From assembly GCA_028641055.1 (NCBI GenBank), contig CM054062.1, forward strand, positions 232,070,696 to 232,134,695: a stretch of DNA of 64,000 nt. The letters are read 5' to 3'. Position numbers and translations under genes: made by a program. This document shows, one piece after another, positions 55,825-64,000 of this stretch (the stretch's first letter is position 1; the number at the start of each line of letters is the position of its first letter). The notes under the pieces were generated by a model, which saw only the letters and a program-made list of their open reading frames with translations, searched no databases and had not been told where the DNA came from. This DNA comes from Alopecurus myosuroides (lineage: Eukaryota > Streptophyta > Magnoliopsida > Poales > Poaceae).

Positions 55825-55955
55825 TGTTGAGTATCATGATTGTATTAGGAAACATTAACAGCATGGGATTCTATTCTACCATGACTTATACTTTAAGTAG
55901 ATAATTGTACTCATATATATATGCCCACGAGGCTCAAGTAATACCACAAAGATGA
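55825..55955 (+). repeat. 3' LTR of the non-autonomous copia element (block B), truncated
   Basis: Starts TGTTGAGTATCATGATTG after the purine-rich GCGGGGGTA; similarity to the 5' LTR is lost near AAAGATGATG, as in block A. Confidence 0.7.
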
Positions 55956-57470
55956 TGTTTTTTCCATCACTCTGCCGTGTCGTGTAGAAGAGATTTTGCT
56001 TTCCAGATTTGCACAGAATTACTAAGGCTGTAGCTTCAAACAGAACATTAGCTTGCTCAAATGATCGGGCCATCAGCATTTGTGCTTCTTCCGAATCCCA
56101 GCTCTTGATCACGTGCCGACAATACAGACCGTTCGTACGTGCAGGTGCAGGCGAGGAGAGGCATGGTACGAGCGCAAAGTCGACGATGTGAGATGCGGCC
56201 TGGATGGATCGAGCGTGCGACAAGGATGTGAACGCGGGACAGTCAATCATCTCGGTGACAACAACCTGCCTCCTCTCTTGTTCGTTGCGCGCTGCCTGCC
56301 GGGTGGCGACGCACGGCCGCAGCTGGTGACTGACTGACCTGGTATCGAACGGCGTGATATGACCTGACGGAATAATTCACCCACGCTCCTCATGCTTTTC
56401 GTTGCAAGCTGGAACATAATCGCGCGAGCTAGCTAGCTAGGGGCCGAAGTAGCCGGTACCTCATCGTCTTTGCCATCTCAATCTACTTTGGACTTTCGAG
56501 TCTCTAGTTGAGCTCTTTCTAGTTCTAGCAGTATGCGTTTCTGTATCTCATCAGTTGTGTGAACTGGGTTGGTACTCGTCCGAAGGAATTACGCACACGC
56601 TACACGCTACTCCAGCCTTTTCATCTCATCTGGCAAGTGGCAGGAGCAAGCAAACGCAGATGATATTCTTATTTTACAATGCCGCGCATCGCATCGCATC
56701 GGGCCACCCTGTACCGAACTCCATGTCGGTTTTCCACAGGGTGTCGGTGATGGGGGACGTTGCTGCATGGTCGAGCCTCGCCTTGGCTTCGATTTCCTCA
56801 GCGCTCCGTCAGAACGTACGGCGAGAAAAGGCCACCGTACCGTACCTGACGATGTCTTTGTCCCCAATTTACCGCGGACACATGGGCGCAAGATTGGACC
56901 GTCGGCCTCGCAGTCTCTGACGGACGGATCTCAACGGCGCGCGCGCGTGCGTCACAACAGTGCTTGTCGTGCGTGAGGTGAGCTGCTTCCTGCTTGTCAC
57001 TCCTGATGAACCCCATGGTGTTGACTTCATATCTGTTTCGTTGTCCCCGCCCCGCACTTCTGTCTTCTTTTAAGCAAAAAGATGGCCGAACATCTTTTGT
57101 ATTCTCGCCGTGTTGACAAACCAAGAACGCTAACAACAGACATCACAGGTAAGCTATCATTCGAGGTCGTCAAGTTTAATCGGTTACCATTGTTATCGAA
57201 CGGCCGGATGGCAATGCTCTGGTTGGTGAATGAGTCGCTGTCAGACCCGAAACAAAGCAGATAAGCCTACACTTAACGATAAAGCTGGCCCCCTCCCTCG
57301 TCCTATACGCGTAACCGATGGCTCAAACATCACAAACCCCAACCCTTTGGGGATTGCCACTCGCCAACTACTAAATGCCTCGCATCAACTCACCTGATGG
57401 ACCTCTTCCAACTGATTAAAGCTTTTTCTTAAAGACTTGATTACCACAAAAGAGAAAGAAAAACTATTTA
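55956..57470. other. Unclassified duplicated stretch, block B copy
   Basis: Counterpart of 7756-9284 and closely similar. It keeps the minus-strand open segment with the GTAAG donor-like site changed to GTAAT, which weakens the exon idea. No gene recognised. Confidence 0.4.
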
Positions 57471-57677
57471 AAGCAAACCCAACTGCCCCCTAAAACGGAC
57501 AAATCCGTCGGTTTTTTATGTCTGCGGACATAAATTTGAGCAAAAACTTAACCCAACGGCCCACCCAATTTGAGCCGGAACAAACCCCTCGTTCGTCCGG
57601 ATTTTAGTCCGCGGATGGATCCAAACGGACAAAAAACATACCAAAATCTGTACAATTTGGGGTTGTTGGGTTTGCTC
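57471..57677. mobile_element. 207 bp MITE (Harbinger/Tourist-like), block B copy, TSD TTA
   Basis: Ends AAGCAAACCCAACTGCCCC and GGGGTTGTTGGGTTTGCTC with TTA at 57468-57470 and 57678-57680. Same length as the block A copy. Confidence 0.85.
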
Positions 57678-57680
57678 TTA

Positions 57681-58821
57681 GAGCATCTCCAACGCGTCGA
57701 CTCATTTAGGATCTGACATTGCTCTTTTTTCGTCTAGTTTGGTCCGGCAAACAGACGGAGAAATCCGCGCGCGTCCGCACACAGCCGAAGTCCATCCAGC
57801 CGACCCATTTCACACTTTAAAAAAAAAAAAAACAGCTGCATTTCATATAGGGCCCGAATGCCAATGCATACATTTTGGCCCGAAGGCAAGCACATACATA
57901 TAAAAAACATAAAATATATATATAAAAAACCTAGCTAGCTGCTAGGGTTTGCCGCTGTGTCCGCCGTGGTGGCCTCCCGCCGGCCAGTGCGCCTACCTGT
58001 CTTCGTCGTCGACGTCGATGTTGTCTGGCGCCTCCTCCATGGTCGGAGCCTCTGGCGCGGGAGGGGTATGTGACCATGCGGCTGGAGGAGCCTTTGGCTG
58101 TTTGGGCTCGCGGACCAAGGTTCCTCGGCCGCCAAGACCTCAAGGGCGGCCGGCAGATCTGGCCATATCTTGGCATCTGCCGCCTCCGAGGTGTCTGGCG
58201 TGGCGGAGGTCCGCGGCCTCCTCCTCCTCCACCTGGTCCTCCTCCCGCGGGAGCTCCTCGACGTCCATGTCCGCAGCCTCCACCTCCTCGGGCGGGAGCT
58301 CTCGGCCTCTTCCTCCGCCTCCATGGCGTCGAGCTCGTCGAGGTACTCGAAGAGGGAGCCGTCGCTGTCGTGGACGCCGGGTGGCAGTGGAACGCAGGTG
58401 GCGCTCAGGTGCCAGCCGGCCGGGAGGTGCACCCGTGGCCACGGGACTGGCTGGCGGGGGCGATAGAAGGTATTTGCGATGTCCGCCGAGATCCTCATCG
58501 CCGGGGGCCATGGCCACGCTAGAAGGTGTTTCGGTGGTGTTTTGGGTGCTAGGGTTTGAGTGAGTGTGGGAGATGGGACGCGCACTGGTCCCATTAAAAA
58601 GGATGGGACGAGATAGACGAGAGGGCGGTGTGCCACTGAGTGCTAGGCCCGGAAGGCGAGTGGGCAGCGTTGACCAGCAAAAAGGGGTCATCCGCACGCG
58701 CTTCGCACACGTCCGCGCTGCCGCATTTTTGTCCCAAGGGACGTAAACGGGTCGAAGCGGAGCGAAACGTGCTATCTGCTCATCCGTTTACTTAATGGGT
58801 CGACGCGCTGGGCCGTGATTC
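57681..58821 (-). mobile_element. Harbinger-like element with short acidic ORF, block B copy
   Basis: Left end GAGCATCTCCAACGCGTCGA, right end AATGGGTCGACGCGCTGGG (58795-58813) decaying over the last bases to 58821. The right-hand target duplication is not clean. This copy defines the full length, about 1.14 kb, of the truncated block A copy. Confidence 0.72.
57993..58636 (-). pseudogene. Short acidic TIR-element protein, frameshifted copy
   Basis: Counterpart of 9842-10495. The N-terminal part with VHLPAGWHLS and the start of the acidic tract are kept. A 10 bp deletion near 58300 then shifts the frame, and the original C-terminus continues in another frame to a stop at 57993-57995. Confidence 0.6.
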
Positions 58822-60864
58822 CGAGCGCGCGGATCAAATGCGTTGGCGCTTTGGGGAAGGGCGGCGGTTGCCTCTGTTCTGTTCATCTGTCCTGGCGGCT
58901 ATGTCAGTATATAGCAATCGAGTATATTCCAATCGGGTGTAGACTGAAGTTACATTTGTACGTGCACCGCGTTCTTAATATGACCCCCTGAAATCCCTGA
59001 TCCGAAGGATGAGTGGTCCAAAACCGAAGTATCTGCACGGTCTGATAATGACACTGAGGTGCGGTTGTTGAGCGACCATGGGAGACGTACGTACGTATCT
59101 CTTTTCAATCACACGACTAGAAACTCTGTACGATTTTCAGTACGCTGTTTTCACAGAAGGCTACTCCTGGCTCGACGGTCGAGTCGTCGGCAGTCTAAAG
59201 AGCAGCTATTCCGCATCCTGTCTGTCCTCTCTCTTTGGACGGAACAAACTGTTCTCGCACAGTCTCAGCTGTGCGAACTTGTATTCGAGGGACGCTCACC
59301 TGCACGCCTGGACTGGTGCTGATCGAACAGCGTCCAAGGACAGGCCGCTGAAAATTTGATGCCTACATTGTTTGCTCCGTGAGCCAAAATTAACTGCGTA
59401 GGAGAGGCTGCTGCAGCTATAAGTTTGGTTGATGATTGACAGGACGGCGACTCTCACCTACAAAATCAATGCCCATCGTGATTGCATCATGATTGCCTTG
59501 CCGGTTACGAGCTAGCTGCATGGAACGAACCATGGAGGTCGTAAACAACTTTTTTAAGGGAGGTTTAGTTCAACACGGTATTAGATGAGCTCTAGGAACT
59601 TCAAGTCTCTGAATATTTTGCTCCAGAAGCATGGTTGGTGTACATGCTTTCTATGCTGATGCTGGTCTTGACAAGCTGCAACCGCAATCAACTAGCAACG
59701 CTCCAACAATCCAAGCCTTAGATATTTGGTTTGTACTATTAGCACGTTGTAACTTGCGGAAATGACCCTTCTTCTAGTACGTAGTAAAAATATGAAGCTG
59801 TATCATTCTTCTACAAAAGGAAGCTATAACCTCTGTAAAAAAAATGATGTCGCCAATTGCAAACTGCAAGTATTTTCATGGAGAATTTTTTTTTTTATGA
59901 AAGCGAAATAATCTAGTGGCAAATAGTTGGGAACTTCTCTGACAATCTGGGAAGTTGGGGACTTCGGGATCATAGAACGGTTAACAGAATATGATTTTTA
60001 CCGTTCTTGGGCTTGTGTAGTATAGGGTTTAAATATGGGCCTCACAAATACTACAAGGCTATTGCTTCAGGTTTGTAACATCTATTTTGGGCTTCCAGCC
60101 TTCAATTTTTTGTATCGCTCTCTGAGTGCGAGTACCGACTCGCCCGCACAGGGTATCCAAACTGGGCCGGCCCATTTTTTTTATTCTGTTCGTTTTCTTT
60201 TCTATTAGTTGATTTTTTTTAAATACGAACCTTTTAAATCTGAACGGTTTGAAAATTCGAAACATTTTGTAGAAATGAACAATTTTCAAAAAAGAAAAAA
60301 ATTCAACCATGTTTTTTAAACGAACATTTTATAAATCCAAAGAATTTTAAATCTTAACAATTTGAAAAATAAACAATTTACAACTATGAACAATTTTCAA
60401 ATCTGAACAATTTGTTACTATGGACAGTTTGTCAACTATGAGCAACTTTTAAATTGAATATTTCCAAATTTTTACAAATTTTAAAAAATAAATTTGAACA
60501 AATTTATTTTTTTGATTCATAAACTTTTTTATTCACCATTATTTTATGTTCAGCGGCATTTTCTGGTCACCGAATTTTTCGCTTCAGTATTATTTTCGAA
60601 ATAATACTGGAATTTTTGTTTCGGTACTATTTTTGTTCACCGAAAAAACTGTTAATTTTTCAAAATTGTGCATTTCAAAAATCGTTTCACCATTATAAAA
60701 GATTATACATACTCTGAAACTGTACAGATTTTGAAATATATTTATTTTGAAAAAACCCGTTAAGAACGATGGAACTGTGCAGAAAGAAAATGGCTACGTG
60801 GGCTTCTACCTTAATGGGCCTTTAGAAGAAAGGAGTTTGTACGACTCGCTACGAGTTCATACGG
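58822..60864. other. Unclassified spacer, no gene recognised
   Basis: Outside the duplication. A 93-codon open frame at 59078-59359 resembles nothing I know. The right part (60225-60500) is a degenerate AT-rich repeat of AACAATTTTCAAATCTG-like phrases. Confidence 0.45.
60225..60500. repeat. Degenerate AT-rich short repeat
   Basis: Phrases such as GAACAATTTTCAAA, CTATGAACAATTT and CTGAACAATTTG recur every 15-30 bp without a strict unit. Confidence 0.6.
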
Positions 60865-60961
60865 GTGAGTCTAGATACGACTCGCTACACGCGATCTATG
60901 GGGTTCCCCATTTGATGGCCAACACATGCTTAATTTGTAGAGAAAAGTTGGGCTTCCTTAA
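60865..60961. repeat. 97 bp direct repeat, left copy
   Basis: Starts GTGAGTCTAGATACGACTCG and ends GGGCTTCCTTAA. It matches 62802-62898 with two mismatches by eye. The Harbinger terminus starts at the very next base. Confidence 0.92.
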
Positions 60962-62801
60962 GGGCATCTCCAGTCGTCCCCCCCAGAGCCCCCCCAGGAC
61001 GCAAATTAGCGCCGTTTTGGGCGAAAAGCGCCGTTTTTTCACCAGTCGACCCCCCCAGGACCTGAAAAAGCGCCGTTTCGGCGGAAATTAGCGCCGCCGC
61101 CCCCAGGCGGAACCCAGCCTGTTGGGTTCGGCCTGGGGGGGGGGGGGGGCGATAGGAAAAGCGCTCGTGGGCCAGCGCTGTCGGTGAGGGAGAGCTCTTT
61201 TCCCACTTTCTCCACCCCCGAACCGTCTTTTTCCCCTCGCTCGCCTCGCCGTCGCCGCCCCACCCCCGCACCCCACGCCGCCACCGTCGGCCACCATCGT
61301 ACAACAGCGACGAGGCAAAACCACCGACGGCTGGTCCACCACGTCGTCGCCGCCGTTCGAGCACGTCTCCGGCGCCGAGGAGGCTGCGCCCCAGTGATCC
61401 ACGTCCACCGCCCGCAAGGTGTTCGACGCTCTGTCCGAGGCATGGACTCCGACGCCGAGGAAATGCTCGCCGAGCTATTCGACGAGGAAGACCAGGCCGC
61501 CATCGACGACGAGGAGCACCTACTCGTCCTGAGCTGCCTGGCCGGAATGCTGGCCCAGGACGCCGCGCCGCGCCGCGCTGGATCGAAGCCCGGTCGCCGG
61601 AAGAGCAGGCCGAGGCAGCGGTACGAGGGCTACTGCATCCTCTACTCCGACTACTTCGCCGAGGATCCCACCAACGACGAGAAGGTGTTCCGGCGTCGTT
61701 TCAGGATGAAACGCGCACTCTTCCTCAAGATCATGCATGCCATCCGGGAGTTCGACACCTACTTCAAGTTGAAGAAGGACTGCACCGGCACGGTAGGGTT
61801 CACCTCTATCCAAAAGTGCACGATGGCCATGAGGTTGCTTGCATACGGTGCTCCCGCAGATGCACAAGATGACTACCTGCGCATGAGCGAGTCCACGGCC
61901 CTCGAGTGCTTGAACAAGTTCTGCCGGGCAGTGGTTGCAGTTTTTGGCCCAATATACCTGCGATCACCCAATGCGCAAGACACTGCTCGTCTCCTCGCAG
62001 AGAATGAAGCAAGAGGGTTTCCGGGGATGCTTGGCAGTATCGACTGCATGCACTGGGCATGGAAGAACTGCCCATTTGACTGGCAGGGGATGTACAAGGG
62101 AAAGGAGGGAGAGTGCTAGGTGGTTCTCGAGGCCGTGGCTTCGTACGATCTATGGATTTGGCATTCATTCTTTGGTATGCCTGGAAGTCACAACGACATC
62201 AATGTCTTGCAGTGCTCGAATGTCTTTGCTGATCTTGTCGAAGGCCATGCCCCCCTGTGAACTATGAGATCAATGGACACCAGTATACAAAGGGGTACTA
62301 TCTTGCAGATGGCATCTACCCGAAGTGGGCAACATTTGTGAAGAGCATCTCCAACCCTATCCCAGGAAGCGCAAAAGCTTGGTTTACCAAGTGCCAGGAG
62401 GCTTGCAGGAAGGATGTTGAGCGGGCATTTGGTGCGCTGCAATCTCGATTCGCTGTTGTCCGATACCCAGCTATGACTTGGTCGAAGTCTAACATGTGGG
62501 AGGTGATGCAGTGTTGTGTGGTCTTGCACAACATGATCATTGAGAGTGAGCGGGATGACCCAGTGCCTGACAGTGAGGCAAGCACACCATACTACCGGCA
62601 GGGTCCTCTTGCAGATGTTGATCACCAGGTGCCGGCATCATGGACAGACTTCCTCACCAAGCGACAGGAGATTCGACACGCTGCAACACATCATGCTCTG
62701 CAGGATGACCTGGTGCAACATTTGTGGGCGCGAAAGGGGAATGGCAATGTTGAGGACGATGACTAGTGTTCTTTTTTTTAAAATTGTTGAACTATTTATT
62801 T
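60962..62801 (+). mobile_element. PIF/Harbinger transposon, right end missing
   Basis: Begins GGGCATCTCCAGTCGTCC right after TTAA, a typical Harbinger terminus, and encodes a DDE_4-type transposase. Only about 35 bp follow the transposase stop before the 97 bp direct repeat; no inverted right end is present. The accessory trihelix gene is also missing. Confidence 0.85.
61442..62766 (+). pseudogene. PIF/Harbinger DDE transposase (plant transposon protein family), one stop and one frameshift
   Basis: The ATG at 61442 opens [13 protein letters not shown], the usual start of grass Harbinger transposases. A stretch [30 protein letters not shown] and an HTH-like region ([15 protein letters not shown]) precede the catalytic core. 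The catalytic residues are all present: Asp in GSIDCMHW (62042-62044), Asp in GSHNDINVL (62195-62197) and Glu in DVERAFG (62419-62421). A TAG at 62117-62119 interrupts the core. A frameshift in the C-run at 62250-62255 moves the rest to another frame, ending at TAG 62764-62766. Length and motifs are otherwise full; it is an inactive but near-complete gene. Confidence 0.92.
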
Positions 62802-62898
62802 GTGAGTCTCGATACGACTCGCTACACGCGATCTATGGGGTTCCCCATTTGATCGCCAACACATGCTTAATTTGTAGAGAAAAGTTGGGCTTCCTTAA
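62802..62898. repeat. 97 bp direct repeat, right copy
   Basis: Second copy of 60865-60961; followed by GCTCAAAACG, presumably the original flank. Confidence 0.92.
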
Positions 62899-63882
62899 GC
62901 TCAAAACGTAGCATAGCCTGGCTACCGAGGTTGACATGCACTTTAAAAAAAAGAAAGGTGCAATTATTATATAAAAACAGTTGAATTTAATTCAAGTGCA
63001 ATTCCTATCAAAAAACCTTACTAGTTGCACGTGTATAGATAAAACTGCAAATTGTATCAAAAACCTAGTGTGAGTTGCACATTTCTTGACCAAATTTGTA
63101 AAAATATACTACTCGTATCAAAAACTCGGTCCCTAGTTGCATGTTTTTTGATAAAAGTGTAACTCATAGAATAACAAAAAATAACATTAGAAAAACATAT
63201 AGAAAACTATTTGAATTTCCATACTAATGATTGGACATTCTAAGGTGCAAACAAGCAAATAAAAAGAAACATGGAAAAGAATAAGGAAAAAAGTCACCAT
63301 CAAATAAAAAATGTAGTAAAATTTCAAAAAACATTAAATACAAAAGAATAAATACAAAAATAAGGAAGAAATACAAATAAAAATATAAATATAAACTATA
63401 TACAAATATCAATGATAAAAAACTCTCAAACTTCTTGTTATATTATAAATATAGCTGAGTGTCGGTGCGTTGCTACAGAGCAATATAAAAATTGTATAGA
63501 GTGAATCTATTTCTCGAATGCACATTTGTATGTGATTCAAGTATGGTTTAGACAACACCATGTCCTATCCTTGTGCCTCCACTCTCTTTGGCAGATGGTA
63601 TTTTTAATTTATTTCTCATAGTAGGGTATTGTTCTTCGCATCAGACGAGCAAGAATACCTTTGATATTTATTATATTCCTTTATTTTTGTGGATGTTAGA
63701 TATCAAATGACACAATTCTAAATTCGGGAACACAATTGTGCAGTACATGCTCTGATGTTGTTTGCATTCTTTTTGGAAATCATATGGCACATTAATTCAT
63801 AAATGTACATGGTCACCGGAGGCCATCAGTACCTGATCACTCAAATTAACATAGACTCTCCAGAGTAGACTGAACACATTAA
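62899..63882. other. AT-rich spacer with a degenerate tandem repeat, no gene
   Basis: Between about 63000 and 63170 a unit of roughly 60 bp with TAGTTGCA, GATAAAA and GTATCAAAAAC recurs about three times imperfectly. The rest is AT-rich and unrecognised. Confidence 0.5.
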
Positions 63883-64000
63883 GGGCGTCTCCTACGGGAC
63901 TGTTCAAAACAAGTACAAATTCGTCCCGAATTTTTTCGTTTGAGCAGCAGTCCGGCTCGGGAGGAGGGAAGGAGGGAGGCACATCGAAATTAAAATGCGC
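63883..64000 (+). mobile_element. Left end of a Harbinger-like TIR element, cut by window end
   Basis: GGGCGTCTCCTACGGGACTG follows TTAA and resembles the terminus of the element at 3427 (GGACATCTCCAGCGGGCTGC); GTTTGAGCAGC also recurs. The rest lies outside the window. Confidence 0.55.

Larger units (their letters stand above)
36936..55955 (+). mobile_element. Non-autonomous copia-like element, block B copy, split by a 16.6 kb insertion
   Basis: 5' LTR 36936-37155, primer site 37156-37164, interior to 37712, interrupted by 37713-54294, interior resuming at 54295, and 3' LTR from 55825 to about 55955. Without the insertion the interior is about 2.1 kb, close to block A. No coding motif for gag or pol is present. 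Confidence 0.8.
32661..58762 (+). repeat. Segmental duplication, block B
   Basis: Direct-orientation partner of block A (970-10621). Its length of 26 kb is explained by later insertions, chiefly the 16.6 kb SIRE-type element (37713-54294). Subtracting insertions leaves a backbone close to block A without its own insertions. Beyond 58762 the sequence continues in the same TIR element to about 58821, whereas block A is interrupted there. Confidence 0.93.

Noticed and set aside
59059..59359. Two overlapping open frames near 59 kb
   Set aside because: No recognisable motif and no partner copy to compare with.

Overview
This window looks like intergenic DNA from a large, repeat-rich grass genome, most probably a pooid grass of the wheat/barley/oat type. 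The evidence is the repeat content: a SIRE-type copia element, a CACTA element, PIF/Harbinger and Stowaway elements with TTA/TAA or TA target duplications, and 3'-end LINE fragments. A nuclear copy of plastid DNA carries grass-like trnK-matK sequence. I found no gene that I would call an ordinary host gene. Nearly all recognisable coding sequence belongs to transposable elements, most of it broken.

The largest structure is a dispersed direct segmental duplication. Block A (about 970-10621) and block B (about 32661-58762) share the same order: an unclassified leader, a minus-strand LINE 3' end, a non-autonomous copia element, an unclassified 1.7 kb stretch, a 207 bp MITE and a Harbinger-like element with a short acidic-protein ORF. 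Each block has gained its own insertions since duplication, so the other block often supplies the empty site. A-only insertions are a 27 bp poly(T) retro-insertion, an 835 bp LINE and an 826 bp TIR element; a gypsy-like element interrupts block A at its right edge. B-only insertions are a 273 bp MITE with a Harbinger element nested in it, a Stowaway MITE, and a 16.6 kb SIRE-type copia element that itself holds a nested 4.7 kb LTR-like unit.

Between the blocks lie, in order: a gypsy-like fragment with a six-exon Transposase_28-type gene (10622-14394); a 1.06 kb Harbinger-like element with a short ORF (15156-16214); a 2.2 kb Harbinger element carrying only the trihelix/NAM-associated accessory gene (16362-18570); a Stowaway fragment and a second gypsy-like fragment (19317-21622); a degenerate short-LTR element (about 21986-22672); a plastid-DNA insertion (about 22740-23716); and a complete-ended CACTA transposon (23722-31606). 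The CACTA element has lost the core of its transposase but keeps a spliced accessory gene of about 1,158 codons that is open throughout. After block B come unclassified AT-rich DNA, a right-truncated PIF/Harbinger element with a broken DDE transposase flanked by 97 bp direct repeats (60865-62898), and the left end of one more TIR element at the window edge.

The most unusual items are the conserved short ORFs carried by otherwise non-coding Harbinger-like elements, the spliced gene inside the gypsy-like fragments, the spliced third ORF of the SIRE element, the 202 bp palindrome inside the CACTA element, and the set of filled/empty insertion sites given by the duplication. All identifications are by reading the sequence and recalling protein families; no database search was run.
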